Notes: generated by a model not told the origin, from the sequence alone. Counted from the stretch's first letter, positions 39,397 to 50,775 are shown. The stretch: DNA of 64,000 nt from Escherichia ruysiae (GCF_031323975.1 NZ_JAVIWS010000001.1:2604001-2668000), one strand, 5' to 3'. Program-made: numbers and translations.

Positions 39397-40913
39397 ACGT
39401 CAGCAGCTTTTGCAAATGGATGAGCAAACGGTCGATAGCCCGATAACTTACGGCCTCTTGTAAATGCTGACGTGTGATGACGTCAGACTGATCAATATCA
39501 GCTATGGTTCTTGATACTTTCAGTAACCGCTGCCAGGCACGAATAGATAATCCCAGATGGATCAGCGTTTCTTCCAGCCACTGTGCGTCCTCGTTCTCAA
39601 GCTTGCAAAATTGTCGTATTTCCGGACTATCCAGCCAGGCATTCAGTTTATTCTGCCGCTTAAATTGGCGCTCTCTGGCGGCCATTACGCGTTGTTTAAC
39701 GGTGGCGCTGCTTTCCCCCTGAATGACCGCTTTGCTCAAAATACCGGGTGGCGGTAGCGGGATCTCCAGTGAGAGGTCAAAGCGGTCAAGAAAGGGACCG
39801 GAGAGTCGGTTGAGATAACGCAGCGTTTGTTCCGGCGTGCAGCGGTTATGGTTCCTTGATAATGTCCTGTTGGGCTGGGATTCATCGCCGCAACAAGCTG
39901 GAAACGGGCTGGATAGGTTATTTTTGCTCGTGTGCGTGAAAGATGGATTTGCCCTGACTCTATGGGTTCCCGCAAGGCATCCAGTGTACGCCGTTCAAAT
40001 TCAGGTAGTTCATCAAGAAAAAGTACGCCGTTATGCGCCAGCGAAATTTCACCAGGCCCGGGAATTGCGCCACCGCCCACCATCGCAGTTAACGACGCAC
40101 TGTGGTGCGGTGAGCGGAACGGGCGCTGCCGCCATTGTTTTTGCACTGATTCGGCATTTACCAGGCTTAATATTGCGGCACTCTCCAGTGCTTCTTCATT
40201 GCTTAAATCTGGCAACAGGCCATTAATACGGCTGGCGAGCATCGTTTTGCCTGTTCCCGGCGGTCCAATCAATAAAAGGTTGTGTCCGCCAGCAGCAGTA
40301 ATTTCCAGTCCTCGCTTTCCTTGCTCCTGACCGACAACATCACTGAGATCATGTTGTAATGCACGGGATACTACATCAGTTGGTTTCGGGCGTTCGAGAG
40401 CGTGTTTACCTTCCAGAAATGCACAGACAGCCTGCAGATGATCGGCTATCAGGCATCCTTCACCGTTAATTAACCCCACTTCATCTTCGTTGTCTTTCGA
40501 GACGATAATTTTTCTGCCCGACTTAATGGCTTCAGTTGCACTGGAGATTGCGCCTGGAACGCCACGCAGAGCGCCTGTAAGCGCCAGTTCTCCGACTAAT
40601 TCATATTCATCTAACTTATTGGCTGTAAGCTGTTCTGAGGCCGCCAGCAACGCAATGGCGATAGGTAAATCATATCGTCCCCCTTCTTTTGGCAGATCGG
40701 CTGGAGCAAGGTTGATGGTGATTTTTTTCGCCGGATATTCATATCCGCTATTAATAATGGCGCTGCGCACGCGATCGCGAGCTTCTTTCACCGTTGTTTC
40801 TGGTAAGCCCACCATTGTTAACCCTGGCAAACCTTTACTGATATGTACCTCAACAGTGATCGGGGAGCATTGACTCCCAGGGCGGCACGAGTATGAACAA
40901 TTGACAGTGACAT
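39395..40913 (-). pseudogene. comM: comM (yifB), Mg-chelatase-like AAA+ helicase, two frameshifts
   Basis: Intact relatives (YifB/ComM) have 506 residues and act as branch-migration helicases in DNA uptake/recombination. Here the ATG at 40913 reads [17 protein letters not shown], then a run of four G on the plus strand (40862-40865) where the frame needs five makes it stop after 31 codons. The main frame (40830-39854) carries the P-loop GPPGTGKT and [20 protein letters not shown], then shifts again near 39850-39856 after [10 protein letters not shown]. The C-terminal part (GESSATVKQRVMAAR to LLIHLQKLLT) continues in a third register to 39395. Total span 1519 bases, exactly two fewer than 507 codons, so two single-base losses explain it. 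Confidence 0.88.
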
Positions 40914-41263
40914 AAGTCCTCCTTAAGTCACCATTATGAACATAAGAGATCCCTGCTGTAGTCTGCGAAATTGTGTTATTTAGCGGCTGATTCCCGTTTA
41001 TTTGTGCAAAGTAATTTGAGTTGTATTAGTGATGGAATCACTCTCGCAAAAATAAAAAGCACAAAAAACTGCCACTCGAAGAGCGCGAGAATTATACGGA
41101 AATTGAATTTTTTTCACTCACAAATTTTTATATAAAAAACAATGGTTTTTATAGAAATTATTATGAGAGTCATAAAAAGCGGCCAAAAAATATCTTGTGC
41201 TATTCGCAAAATCTATGGTAACTCTTTAGGCATTCCTTCGAACAAGATGCAAGAAAAGACAAA
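40914..41263 (+). promoter_or_regulatory. ilv operon upstream region and promoter
   Basis: No gene. A very AT-rich block (41095-41160) includes IHF-type sequence, known to activate ilvGp2 at a distance. The likely promoter is TTGTGC (near 41195) with GTAACT 17 bases on. The start of transcription lies about 30 bases before the ilvL ATG. Confidence 0.6.
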
Positions 41264-41362
41264 ATGACAGCCCTTCTACGAGTGATTAGCCTGGTCGTGA
41301 TTAGCGTGGTGGTGATTATTATCCCACCGTGCGGGGCTGCACTTGGACGAGGAAAGGCTTAG
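41264..41362 (+). CDS. ilvL: ilvGMEDA operon leader peptide
   Basis: 32 codons, MTALLRVISLVVISVVVIII followed by PPCGAALGRGKA. Fifteen Ile, Val and Leu codons in a cluster make it a sensor: stalling at scarce branched-chain tRNA keeps the downstream terminator from forming. Confidence 0.96.
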   Translation: MTALLRVISLVVISVVVIIIPPCGAALGRGKA

Positions 41363-41386
41363 AGATCAAGCCTTAACGAACTAAGA

Positions 41387-41418
41387 CCCCCGCACCGAAA
41401 GGTTCGGGGGTTTTTTTT
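41387..41418 (+). terminator. ilv attenuator
   Basis: CCCCCG-ACC and GGT-CGGGGG form the stem with a GAAA-type loop, followed by eight T. Located 24 bases after ilvL; this is the regulated terminator of the operon. Confidence 0.93.
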
Positions 41419-41448
41419 GACCTTAAAAACATAATCGAGGAGCAGGCA

Positions 41449-41499
41449 ATGAATAACAGCACAAAATTCTGTTTCTCAACATTCAGGACGGGGAACTAA
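41449..41499 (+). CDS. ilvX: IlvX small protein
   Basis: 16 codons, [16 protein letters not shown], between attenuator and ilvG, with AGGAG seven bases upstream of the ATG. Known as a translated small protein in E. coli; role unknown. K-12 has Arg where this has Thr11, from memory. Confidence 0.8.
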   Translation: MNNSTKFCFSTFRTGN

Positions 41500-41501
41500 C
41501 T

Positions 41502-43148
41502 ATGAATGGCGCACAGTGGGTGGTACATGCTTTGCGGGCACAGGGTGTGAACACCGTTTTCGGTTATCCGGGTGGCGCAATTATGCCTGTTTACGATGCA
41601 TTGTATGACGGTGGCGTAGAACACTTGCTGTGCCGGCATGAACAGGGCGCGGTAATGGCGGCTATCGGTTATGCCCGTGCTACCGGTAAAACGGGCGTGT
41701 GCATCGCCACTTCTGGCCCTGGCGCAACCAACCTGATCACCGGACTTGCGGACGCGCTGTTAGATTCCATCCCTGTAGTTGCCATCACCGGTCAGGTATC
41801 TGCACCGTTCATCGGCACCGATGCATTTCAGGAGGTTGATGTCCTGGGATTGTCGTTGGCCTGTACCAAACACAGCTTCCTGGTGCAGTCGCTGGAAGAA
41901 TTACCACGCATCATGGCCGAAGCGTTTGATGTCGCCAGCTCTGGTCGTCCCGGTCCGGTTCTGGTCGATATCCCTAAAGATATCCAGTTAGCCTGCGGCG
42001 ATCTGGAACCCTGGTTCACCACCGTTGAAAACGAAGTGACTTTCCCACATGCCGAAGTCGAGCAAGCGCGCCAGATGCTGGTAAAAGCGCAAAAACCGAT
42101 GCTGTATGTTGGCGGCGGCGTGGGTATGGCGCAGGCGGTTCCTGCTCTGCATGAATTTCTCGCTGCCACAAAAATGCCTGCCACCTGCACGCTGAAAGGG
42201 CTGGGCGCAGTCGATGCGGATTATCCGTACTATCTGGGGATGCTGGGGATGCACGGCACCAAAGCGGCGAACTTCGCGGTGCAGGAATGTGACCTGCTGA
42301 TCGCCGTGGGGGCACGTTTTGATGACCGGGTGACCGGCAAACTTAACACGTTCGCGCCACATGCCAGCGTGATCCATATGGATATCGACCCGGCAGAAAT
42401 GAACAAGCTGCGTCAGGCGCATGTGGCATTACAAGGCGATTTAAACACGCTGTTGCCTGCGTTACAGCAATCGTTAAATATCGATGAATGGCAGCAATAC
42501 TGCGCACAAATGCGTAGTGAACATGCCTGGCGTTACGATCATCCTGGAGACGCTATCTACGCGCCGTTGTTGTTAAAACAACTGTCGGATCGTAAACCTG
42601 CGGATTGCGTTGTGACCACGGATGTGGGGCAGCATCAGATGTGGGCTGCGCAGCACATCGCCCACACTCGCCCGGAAAATTTCATCACTTCAAGCGGTTT
42701 AGGCACTATGGGCTTCGGTTTACCGGCGGCGGTTGGCGCACAAGTCGCGCGACCGAACGATACTGTCGTTTGTATCTCCGGTGACGGTTCTTTCATGATG
42801 AATGTACAAGAGCTGGGCACCGTAAAACGCAAGCAGTTACCGTTGAAAATTGTCTTACTCGATAACCAGCGGTTAGGGATGGTTCGACAATGGCAGCAAC
42901 TGTTTTTCCAGGAACGATATAGCGAAACCACCCTTACCGATAACCCAGATTTCCTCATGTTAGCCAGCGCCTTCGGCATCCCTGGCCAACACATCACCCG
43001 TAAAGACCAGGTTGAAGCGGCACTCGACACCATGCTGAACAGTGATGGGCCATACCTGCTTCATGTCTCAATCGACGAACTTGAGAACGTCTGGCCGCTG
43101 GTGCCGCCTGGCGCCAGTAATTCAGAAATGTTGGAGAAATTATCATGA
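41502..43148 (+). CDS. ilvG: Acetohydroxy acid synthase II, large subunit (intact)
   Basis: 548 residues, complete. Joins two pyruvates, or pyruvate and 2-oxobutyrate, in the first common step of valine, leucine and isoleucine synthesis. TPP motif [12 protein letters not shown] with [12 protein letters not shown], and N-terminal [15 protein letters not shown] with catalytic Glu in HEQGAVMAA. In K-12 this gene is frameshifted; here it is open end to end, and AHAS II is valine-insensitive. Overlaps ilvM by four bases (ATGA). Confidence 0.97.
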   Translation: MNGAQWVVHALRAQGVNTVFGYPGGAIMPVYDALYDGGVEHLLCRHEQGAVMAAIGYARATGKTGVCIATSGPGATNLITGLADALLDSIPVVAITGQVSAPFIGTDAFQEVDVLGLSLACTKHSFLVQSLEELPRIMAEAFDVASSGRPGPVLVDIPKDIQLACGDLEPWFTTVENEVTFPHAEVEQARQMLVKAQKPMLYVGGGVGMAQAVPALHEFLAATKMPATCTLKGLGAVDADYPYYLGMLGMHGTKAANFAVQECDLLIAVGARFDDRVTGKLNTFAPHASVIHMDIDPAEMNKLRQAHVALQGDLNTLLPALQQSLNIDEWQQYCAQMRSEHAWRYDHPGDAIYAPLLLKQLSDRKPADCVVTTDVGQHQMWAAQHIAHTRPENFITSSGLGTMGFGLPAAVGAQVARPNDTVVCISGDGSFMMNVQELGTVKRKQLPLKIVLLDNQRLGMVRQWQQLFFQERYSETTLTDNPDFLMLASAFGIPGQHITRKDQVEAALDTMLNSDGPYLLHVSIDELENVWPLVPPGASNSEMLEKLS

Positions 43149-43408
43149 TGCAACATCAGGTCAATGTATCGGCTCGCTTCAATCCAGAAACCTTAGAACG
43201 TGTTTTACGCGTGGTGCGTCATCGTGGTTTCCACGTCTGCTCAATGAATATGGCTGCCGCCAGCGATGCACAAAATATAAATATTGAATTGACCGTTGCC
43301 AGCCCGCGTTCGGTCGACTTACTGTTTAGTCAGTTAAATAAACTGGTAGACGTCGCACACGTTGCTATCTGCCAGAGCACAACCACATCACAACAAATCC
43401 GCGCCTGA
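43145..43408 (+). CDS. ilvM: Acetohydroxy acid synthase II, small subunit
   Basis: 87 residues, a single ACT domain ([20 protein letters not shown]). Needed for IlvG activity. Starts in the ilvG stop (ATGA), so translation is coupled. Confidence 0.96.
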   Translation: MMQHQVNVSARFNPETLERVLRVVRHRGFHVCSMNMAAASDAQNINIELTVASPRSVDLLFSQLNKLVDVAHVAICQSTTTSQQIRA

Positions 43409-43427
43409 GCGCAAAAGGAATATAAAA

Positions 43428-44357
43428 ATGACCACGAAGAAAGCTGATTACATTTGGTTCAATGGGGAGATGGTTCGCTGGGAAGACGCGAAGGTGCATG
43501 TGATGTCGCATGCGCTGCACTATGGCACCTCGGTTTTTGAAGGCATCCGTTGCTACGACTCGCATAAAGGTCCAGTTGTATTCCGTCATCGTGAGCATAT
43601 GCAACGTCTGCATGACTCTGCCAAAATTTACCGCTTCCCGGTTTCGCAGAGCATTGATGAGCTGATGGAAGCTTGCCGCGAAGTGATCCGTAAAAACAAT
43701 CTCACCAGCGCCTATATCCGTCCGCTGATCTTCGTAGGTGATGTTGGCATGGGCGTTAACCCACCAGCGGGATACACCACCGACGTGATTATTGCCGCTT
43801 TCCCGTGGGGAGCTTATCTGGGCGCGGAAGCACTGGAGCAGGGGATCGACGCGATGGTTTCTTCCTGGAACCGCGCGGCGCCAAACACCATTCCAACCGC
43901 TGCGAAAGCGGGGGGGAACTACCTCTCTTCCCTGCTGGTTGGCAGCGAAGCGCGCCGCCACGGTTATCAGGAAGGTATCGCGCTGGATGTGAATGGTTAC
44001 ATCTCTGAAGGTGCAGGCGAAAACCTGTTTGAAGTGAAAGACGGCGTGCTGTTCACCCCGCCGTTCACCTCTTCCGCGCTTCCGGGTATTACCCGTGACG
44101 CCATCATCAAACTGGCGAAAGAACTGGGAATTGAAGTGCGTGAGCAGGTGCTGTCGCGTGAATCGCTGTATCTGGCAGATGAAGTGTTTATGTCCGGTAC
44201 AGCGGCTGAAATTACGCCAGTGCGCAGCGTCGACGGTATTCAGGTGGGCGAAGGCCGTTGTGGCCCGGTCACCAAACGCATCCAGCAAGCCTTCTTCGGC
44301 CTCTTCACCGGCGAAACCGAAGATAAATGGGGCTGGTTGGATCAGGTTAATCAATAA
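43428..44357 (+). CDS. ilvE: Branched-chain amino acid aminotransferase
   Basis: 309 residues from the ATG at 43428, preceded by AAAGGAA; an upstream frame extension overlaps ilvM and is not used. PLP enzyme, catalytic K160 in IPTAAKAGGNYL; class IV signature ISEGAGENLFEVKDG. Last step for Ile, Val and Leu. Confidence 0.98.
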   Translation: MTTKKADYIWFNGEMVRWEDAKVHVMSHALHYGTSVFEGIRCYDSHKGPVVFRHREHMQRLHDSAKIYRFPVSQSIDELMEACREVIRKNNLTSAYIRPLIFVGDVGMGVNPPAGYTTDVIIAAFPWGAYLGAEALEQGIDAMVSSWNRAAPNTIPTAAKAGGNYLSSLLVGSEARRHGYQEGIALDVNGYISEGAGENLFEVKDGVLFTPPFTSSALPGITRDAIIKLAKELGIEVREQVLSRESLYLADEVFMSGTAAEITPVRSVDGIQVGEGRCGPVTKRIQQAFFGLFTGETEDKWGWLDQVNQ

Positions 44358-44366
44358 ATACAAAAA

Positions 44367-44390
44367 ATGGGACGGCACGCACCGTCCCAT
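44367..44390 (+). repeat. Hairpin between ilvE and ilvD
   Basis: ATGGGACGG and CCGTCCCAT pair perfectly around six bases; only three T follow, so it more likely tunes message stability than ends transcription. Confidence 0.7.
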
Positions 44391-44421
44391 TTACGAGACA
44401 GACACTGGGAGTAAATAAAGT

Positions 44422-46272
44422 ATGCCTAAGTACCGTTCCGCCACCACCACTCATGGTCGTAATATGGCGGGTGCTCGTGCGCTGTGGCGCGCCACTGGAA
44501 TGACCGACGCTGATTTCGGTAAGCCGATTATCGCTGTTGTGAACTCGTTCACTCAATTTGTACCGGGGCACGTCCATCTGCGCGATCTCGGTAAACTGGT
44601 CGCTGAACAAATTGAAGCGGCTGGCGGCGTTGCCAAAGAATTCAACACCATTGCGGTGGATGATGGGATCGCCATGGGTCACGGGGGGATGCTTTATTCA
44701 CTGCCGTCTCGCGAACTGATCGCTGATTCTGTTGAGTATATGGTCAACGCCCACTGCGCCGACGCGATGGTCTGCATCTCCAACTGCGACAAAATCACCC
44801 CGGGGATGCTGATGGCCTCTCTGCGCCTGAATATTCCGGTGATCTTTGTTTCCGGTGGTCCGATGGAGGCCGGGAAAACCAAACTATCCGATCAGTTAAT
44901 CAAGCTTGATCTGGTTGATGCGATGATCCAGGGGGCAGATCCGAAAGTTTCTGACTCCCAGAGCGATCAGGTTGAACGTTCGGCCTGTCCAACCTGTGGT
45001 TCCTGCTCCGGGATGTTCACCGCTAACTCGATGAACTGCCTGACCGAAGCTCTGGGTCTGTCGCAGCCAGGCAACGGCTCGCTACTGGCAACCCACGCGG
45101 ATCGTAAGCAGCTGTTCCTCAATGCCGGTAAACGCATTGTTGAATTGACCAAACGTTACTACGAGCAAAACGACGAAAGCGCACTGCCACGTAATATCGC
45201 CAGTAAAGCGGCGTTTGAAAACGCCATGACGTTGGATATCGCGATGGGCGGCTCTACCAATACGGTTCTTCACCTGCTGGCGGCGGCACAAGAAGCGGAA
45301 ATCGACTTCACCATGAGTGATATCGACAAACTTTCGCGTAAAGTCCCGCAGTTGTGCAAAGTTGCGCCGAGCACCCAGAAATACCATATGGAAGATGTTC
45401 ATCGTGCTGGTGGCGTGATCGGTATTCTCGGCGAACTGGATCGTGCCGGGTTGTTGAATCGCAATGTGAAAAACGTACTCGGCCTGACCTTGTCGCAAAC
45501 GCTGGAACAATACGATGTCATGCTGACTCAGGATGATGCGGTGAAAAATATGTTCCGCGCTGGCCCGGCTGGAATCCGCACTACACAGGCATTCTCGCAG
45601 GATTGCCGTTGGGATTCTCTCGATGACGATCGCGCTAACGGCTGCATCCGCTCGCTGGAGCACGCCTACAGCAAAGACGGCGGCCTGGCGGTGCTTTACG
45701 GCAACTTCGCGGAAAACGGCTGCATCGTTAAAACGGCGGGCGTCGATGACAGTATTCTCAAATTCACCGGCCCGGCGAAAGTGTACGAAAGCCAGGATGA
45801 CGCGGTAGAAGCGATTCTCGGCGGCAAAGTTGTCGCTGGCGATGTGGTTGTTATTCGCTACGAAGGCCCGAAAGGCGGCCCTGGGATGCAGGAAATGCTC
45901 TACCCAACCAGCTTCCTGAAATCGATGGGTCTTGGCAAAGCCTGTGCGCTGATCACCGATGGACGCTTCTCCGGCGGTACGTCTGGCCTTTCCATCGGCC
46001 ACGTCTCGCCGGAAGCGGCAAGCGGCGGTAGCATTGGCCTGATTGAAGATGGTGACCTGATCGCCATCGACATTCCGAACCGTGGCATTCAGTTGCAGGT
46101 AAGCGATGCCGAACTGGCGGCGCGTCGTGAAGCGCAGGAAGCCCGTGGCGACAAAGCCTGGACGCCGAAAAACCGTGAACGTCAGGTTTCCTTTGCTTTG
46201 CGCGCCTACGCCAGCCTGGCGACCAGCGCCGACAAAGGTGCGGTGCGCGATAAATCGAAACTGGGGGGTTAA
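44422..46272 (+). CDS. ilvD: Dihydroxy-acid dehydratase
   Basis: 616 residues. Fe-S lyase making the 2-oxo acids before IlvE. Cluster cysteines in [10 protein letters not shown] and [19 protein letters not shown]; IlvD/Edd fold with C-terminal [21 protein letters not shown]. Confidence 0.98.
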   Translation: MPKYRSATTTHGRNMAGARALWRATGMTDADFGKPIIAVVNSFTQFVPGHVHLRDLGKLVAEQIEAAGGVAKEFNTIAVDDGIAMGHGGMLYSLPSRELIADSVEYMVNAHCADAMVCISNCDKITPGMLMASLRLNIPVIFVSGGPMEAGKTKLSDQLIKLDLVDAMIQGADPKVSDSQSDQVERSACPTCGSCSGMFTANSMNCLTEALGLSQPGNGSLLATHADRKQLFLNAGKRIVELTKRYYEQNDESALPRNIASKAAFENAMTLDIAMGGSTNTVLHLLAAAQEAEIDFTMSDIDKLSRKVPQLCKVAPSTQKYHMEDVHRAGGVIGILGELDRAGLLNRNVKNVLGLTLSQTLEQYDVMLTQDDAVKNMFRAGPAGIRTTQAFSQDCRWDSLDDDRANGCIRSLEHAYSKDGGLAVLYGNFAENGCIVKTAGVDDSILKFTGPAKVYESQDDAVEAILGGKVVAGDVVVIRYEGPKGGPGMQEMLYPTSFLKSMGLGKACALITDGRFSGGTSGLSIGHVSPEAASGGSIGLIEDGDLIAIDIPNRGIQLQVSDAELAARREAQEARGDKAWTPKNRERQVSFALRAYASLATSADKGAVRDKSKLGG

Positions 46273-46274
46273 TA

Positions 46275-47819
46275 ATGGCTGACTCGCAACCCCTGTCAGG
46301 TGCCCCGGAAGGTGCCGAATATTTAAGAGCGGTGCTACGTGCGCCGGTCTATGAAGCGGCGCAGGTCACGCCGCTACAGAAAATGGAAAAGCTGTCGTCG
46401 CGTCTTGATAACGTGATTCTGGTGAAGCGCGAAGACCGCCAGCCGGTGCACAGCTTCAAGCTGCGCGGCGCATACGCCATGATGGCAGGTCTGACGGAAG
46501 AACAGAAAGCGCACGGCGTGATCACCGCCTCGGCGGGTAACCATGCGCAAGGTGTCGCGTTCTCCTCCGCTCGGTTAGGTGTGAAGGCGCTCATCGTCAT
46601 GCCAACCGCTACCGCCGACATCAAAGTCGACGCGGTGCGCGGCTTCGGCGGTGAGGTGCTGCTTCACGGCGCGAACTTTGATGAAGCGAAAGCGAAAGCA
46701 ATCGAACTGTCGCAGCAGCAGGGCTTCACCTGGGTGCCGCCGTTCGATCATCCGATGGTGATCGCCGGGCAGGGCACGCTGGCGCTGGAACTGCTCCAGC
46801 AGGACGCCCATCTCGACCGCGTATTTGTGCCGGTTGGTGGCGGTGGCCTGGCGGCGGGCGTGGCTGTGTTGATCAAACAACTGATGCCGCAAATCAAAGT
46901 GATCGCGGTAGAAGCGGAAGATTCAGCCTGCCTGAAAGCGGCACTGGATGCGGGTCATCCGGTTGATCTGCCGCGCGTGGGGCTATTCGCCGAAGGTGTT
47001 GCGGTAAAACGCATCGGCGACGAAACCTTCCGTTTGTGCCGGGAGTATCTCGACGACATCATCACCGTCGATAGCGATGCCATCTGCGCAGCGATGAAAG
47101 ACTTATTCGAAGATGTGCGCGCAGTGGCGGAACCGTCTGGCGCGCTGGCGCTGGCGGGGATGAAAAAGTACATCGCTCAGCACAACATTCGCGGTGAGCG
47201 GCTGGCGCATATTCTTTCTGGAGCCAACGTGAACTTCCACGGTCTGCGCTACGTCTCGGAACGCTGCGAACTGGGTGAACAGCGTGAAGCGTTGCTGGCG
47301 GTGACCATCCCGGAAGAGAAGGGCAGCTTTCTGAAGTTCTGCCAGTTGCTTGGCGGGCGCTCGGTCACAGAGTTCAACTACCGTTTCGCTGATGCTAAAG
47401 ATGCCTGTATTTTTGTCGGTGTGCGCTTAAGTCGCGGCCTTGAAGAGCGCAAAGAAATTTTGCAGATGCTCAACGACGGTGGCTACAGCGTGGTTGATCT
47501 CTCCGACGACGAAATGGCGAAGTTGCATGTGCGCTATATGGTTGGCGGGCGTCCATCGCATCCGTTGCAGGAACGCCTCTACAGCTTCGAATTCCCGGAA
47601 TCACCGGGCGCGCTGCTGCGCTTCCTCAACACGCTGGGGACGCACTGGAATATCTCTTTGTTCCACTATCGCAGTCATGGCACCGACTACGGGCGTGTAC
47701 TGGCAGCGTTCGAGCTGGGCGATCATGAACCGGATTTCGAAACCCGGCTGAATGAGCTGGGCTACGATTGCCACGACGAAACCAATAACCCGGCGTTCAG
47801 GTTCTTTTTGGCGGGTTAA
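46275..47819 (+). CDS. ilvA: Threonine deaminase (biosynthetic)
   Basis: 514 residues. Converts threonine to 2-oxobutyrate, the first isoleucine step, inhibited by isoleucine. PLP lysine K62 in HSFKLRGAY; glycine loop GGGGLAAG; two ACT-like regulatory domains in the C-terminal third. Two bases after ilvD. Its stop overlaps the stop of convergent ilvY. Confidence 0.98.
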   Translation: MADSQPLSGAPEGAEYLRAVLRAPVYEAAQVTPLQKMEKLSSRLDNVILVKREDRQPVHSFKLRGAYAMMAGLTEEQKAHGVITASAGNHAQGVAFSSARLGVKALIVMPTATADIKVDAVRGFGGEVLLHGANFDEAKAKAIELSQQQGFTWVPPFDHPMVIAGQGTLALELLQQDAHLDRVFVPVGGGGLAAGVAVLIKQLMPQIKVIAVEAEDSACLKAALDAGHPVDLPRVGLFAEGVAVKRIGDETFRLCREYLDDIITVDSDAICAAMKDLFEDVRAVAEPSGALALAGMKKYIAQHNIRGERLAHILSGANVNFHGLRYVSERCELGEQREALLAVTIPEEKGSFLKFCQLLGGRSVTEFNYRFADAKDACIFVGVRLSRGLEERKEILQMLNDGGYSVVDLSDDEMAKLHVRYMVGGRPSHPLQERLYSFEFPESPGALLRFLNTLGTHWNISLFHYRSHGTDYGRVLAAFELGDHEPDFETRLNELGYDCHDETNNPAFRFFLAG

Positions 47820-48706
47820 TGGTTCGGCAAAATCTTCCAGAACGCCTCAATCAGCGGCTCATGTAGCCGCTTTTTTTGCGCACAAACGCCCAGCTCAAAC
47901 GGCGTTTTCTCATCGCTGCGCTCTAAAATCATCACACGATTACGCACTGGCTCCGGGCTGTTATCCAGTACCACTTCCGGCAGCAGCGCCACGCCACAGC
48001 CAAGTGCCACCATCGATACCATCGCTTCATGCCCGCCAACCGTGGCGTAAATCATCGGGTTACTGATTTTATTGCGTCGAAACCACAACTCAATGCGGCG
48101 GCGTACTGGTCCCTGATCGGCCATGATGAAGGGAATCGTCGACCAGTCCGGTTGTTCTACTGAGACCTGATTACGCACCGGGCAGGGCAGCGCGGGCGCG
48201 ATCAGCACCACCGCCAGGTTCTCCAGCATCGAAAACGCCACCGCGCCTGGCAGAGTCTCCGGCTTCCCGGCAATCGCCAAATCTGCTTCTCCAGTGACCA
48301 CCTTTTCCATTGCATCCGCCGCATCACCGGTGGTGAGCTTAATTTCCACCGATGGATGCTCCGCGCGGAATCGGTCGAGAATCGGTGGCAGATGGCTGTA
48401 AGCGGCAGTCACCGAACAGAAAATATGTAATTCGCCAGAGAGGGACGGCCCTTGCTGGTCGATGGTGTGGCGCAATTGCTGATACTGTAACAACGTTTGC
48501 TGGGCGAAAACACGCAGCTCTTCGCCCGCTTCCGTCAGCGTTACCGTGCGGTTATCGCGCACAAACAGCGGTTGGCCGAGATCTTCTTCCAGGCGCTGAA
48601 TCTGTCGGGAAAGCGTGGAGGGGCTGACGTGCATTGCCCGCGCGCTACGGCCAAAATGGCGGCTTTCCGCCAGATGCAGAAACATTTTCAGGTCGCGTAA
48701 ATCCAC
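47816..48706 (-). CDS. ilvY: LysR-family activator IlvY
   Basis: 296 residues. Activates ilvC when acetolactate or acetohydroxybutyrate is bound. N-terminal helix-turn-helix (FGRSARAMHVSPSTLSRQIQR). Divergent from ilvC; shares stop bases TTAA (47816-47819) with ilvA. Confidence 0.97.
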   Translation of the reverse strand: MDLRDLKMFLHLAESRHFGRSARAMHVSPSTLSRQIQRLEEDLGQPLFVRDNRTVTLTEAGEELRVFAQQTLLQYQQLRHTIDQQGPSLSGELHIFCSVTAAYSHLPPILDRFRAEHPSVEIKLTTGDAADAMEKVVTGEADLAIAGKPETLPGAVAFSMLENLAVVLIAPALPCPVRNQVSVEQPDWSTIPFIMADQGPVRRRIELWFRRNKISNPMIYATVGGHEAMVSMVALGCGVALLPEVVLDNSPEPVRNRVMILERSDEKTPFELGVCAQKKRLHEPLIEAFWKILPNH

Positions 48707-48719
48707 AGGCTTAACCCCC

Positions 48720-48785
48720 GGTTATGACGTTGCAGAAATTGCAATATGACGTTGTGAATATATCAATTTCCGCAATAAATTTCCT
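48720..48785. promoter_or_regulatory. ilvY-ilvC operator region
   Basis: Contains the LysR-type inverted repeat TTGCAGAAATTGCAA (48730-48744) and a second related element to about 48774 (ATCAATTTCCGCAA), matching the tandem IlvY operators known between these genes. Confidence 0.65.
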
Positions 48786-48857
48786 GTTGTAATGTGGTGA
48801 CATTCTCGCTCAACAGCGAACCGAACAATAAGAAGCACAACATCACGAGGAATCACC

Positions 48858-50333
48858 ATGGCTAACTACTTCAATACACTGAATCTGCGCCAGCAGCTGG
48901 CACAACTGGGCAAATGTCGCTTTATGGGGCGCGACGAGTTCGCTGACGGTGCGAGCTATCTTCAGGGTAAAAAAGTGGTCATCGTCGGCTGCGGCGCACA
49001 GGGTCTGAACCAGGGCCTGAACATGCGTGATTCTGGTCTCGATATCTCCTACGCTCTGCGTAAAGAAGCGATTGCCGAAAAGCGCGCGTCCTGGCGTAAA
49101 GCAACCGAAAACGGTTTTAAGGTAGGTACTTACGAAGAACTGATCCCGCAGGCGGATCTGGTGGTTAACCTGACGCCGGACAAGCAGCACTCTGACGTAG
49201 TGCGTTCCGTTCAACCGCTGATGAAAGATGGCGCGGCGCTGGGTTACTCGCATGGTTTCAACATCGTCGAAGTGGGCGAGCAGATCCGTAAAGACATCAC
49301 TGTAGTAATGGTTGCGCCGAAATGCCCTGGCACCGAAGTGCGTGAAGAGTATAAACGTGGATTCGGCGTACCGACGCTGATTGCCGTTCACCCGGAAAAC
49401 GATCCGAAAGGCGAAGGCATGGCGATCGCTAAAGCCTGGGCGGCAGCAACAGGCGGTCATCGTGCCGGCGTTCTGGAATCCTCTTTCGTTGCGGAAGTGA
49501 AATCAGACCTGATGGGCGAGCAAACTATCCTGTGCGGTATGTTGCAGGCTGGTTCTCTGCTGTGCTTCGACAAGCTGGTGGAAGAGGGCACCGACCCGGC
49601 ATATGCAGAAAAACTGATTCAGTTCGGCTGGGAAACCATCACCGAAGCCCTGAAGCAGGGCGGCATCACCCTGATGATGGACAGGCTCTCTAACCCGGCG
49701 AAACTGCGTGCTTATGCGCTTTCTGAGCAACTGAAAGAGATCATGGCGCCGCTGTTCCAGAAACATATGGACGACATCATCTCCGGTGAATTCTCCTCTG
49801 GCATGATGGCAGACTGGGCTAATGATGATAAGAAACTGCTGACCTGGCGTGAAGAGACCGGCAAAACCGCGTTCGAAACCGCACCGCAGTATGAAGGTAA
49901 AATCGGCGAGCAGGAGTACTTCGATAAAGGCGTGCTGATGATCGCGATGGTGAAAGCGGGCGTTGAGCTGGCGTTCGAAACCATGGTTGATTCCGGCATC
50001 ATTGAAGAGTCGGCATACTATGAATCACTGCATGAGCTGCCGCTGATTGCCAACACCATCGCCCGTAAGCGTCTGTACGAAATGAACGTGGTTATCTCTG
50101 ATACCGCAGAATACGGTAACTATCTGTTCTCTTACGCTTGCGTACCGCTGCTGAAACCGTTTATGGCAGAGCTGCAGCCGGGCGATCTGGGTAAAGCTAT
50201 TCCAGAAGGTGCGGTAGATAACGCGCAACTGCGTGATGTAAATGATGCGATTCGCAGCCATGCAATTGAGCAGGTAGGTAAGAAACTGCGTGGCTATATG
50301 ACGGATATGAAACGTATTGCTGTTGCGGGTTAA
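48858..50333 (+). CDS. ilvC: Ketol-acid reductoisomerase
   Basis: 491 residues, the long class II form. NADPH- and Mg-dependent second step of the pathway. Nucleotide motif [20 protein letters not shown]; two C-terminal helical domains. GAGG ribosome site before ATG. Induced through IlvY. Confidence 0.98.
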   Translation: MANYFNTLNLRQQLAQLGKCRFMGRDEFADGASYLQGKKVVIVGCGAQGLNQGLNMRDSGLDISYALRKEAIAEKRASWRKATENGFKVGTYEELIPQADLVVNLTPDKQHSDVVRSVQPLMKDGAALGYSHGFNIVEVGEQIRKDITVVMVAPKCPGTEVREEYKRGFGVPTLIAVHPENDPKGEGMAIAKAWAAATGGHRAGVLESSFVAEVKSDLMGEQTILCGMLQAGSLLCFDKLVEEGTDPAYAEKLIQFGWETITEALKQGGITLMMDRLSNPAKLRAYALSEQLKEIMAPLFQKHMDDIISGEFSSGMMADWANDDKKLLTWREETGKTAFETAPQYEGKIGEQEYFDKGVLMIAMVKAGVELAFETMVDSGIIEESAYYESLHELPLIANTIARKRLYEMNVVISDTAEYGNYLFSYACVPLLKPFMAELQPGDLGKAIPEGAVDNAQLRDVNDAIRSHAIEQVGKKLRGYMTDMKRIAVAG

Positions 50334-50346
50334 GTGCGCGCTGATG

Positions 50347-50403
50347 CCCTCTCCCACAGGGAGAGGGAGAAAACACTCAAGGCCTTCTCCGGGAGAAGGC
50401 CTT
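50347..50403. repeat. Two hairpins between ilvC and ppiC
   Basis: CCCTCTCCC-ACA-GGGAGAGGG (50347-50367) and a perfect 11-pair stem beginning AAGGCCTTCTC (50379-50403). They separate convergent genes, so terminate or protect both messages; neither has a long T-run. Confidence 0.75.
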
Positions 50404-50407
50404 GCTG

Positions 50408-50737
<330 letters not shown>

Positions 50738-50775
50738 TTATTTCCCCCTCCCGACTTTCATTGAGCGATTTTTCT

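Noticed and set aside
43365..44390. 341-codon minus-strand frame
   Set aside because: Antisense to ilvE and ilvM; shadow frame.
45082..46002. 306-codon minus-strand frame
   Set aside because: Antisense to ilvD; shadow frame.
50761..50775. TTG start five codons upstream of rep
   Set aside because: The ATG at 50776 gives the known 673-residue protein, and the TTG lacks a ribosome site.
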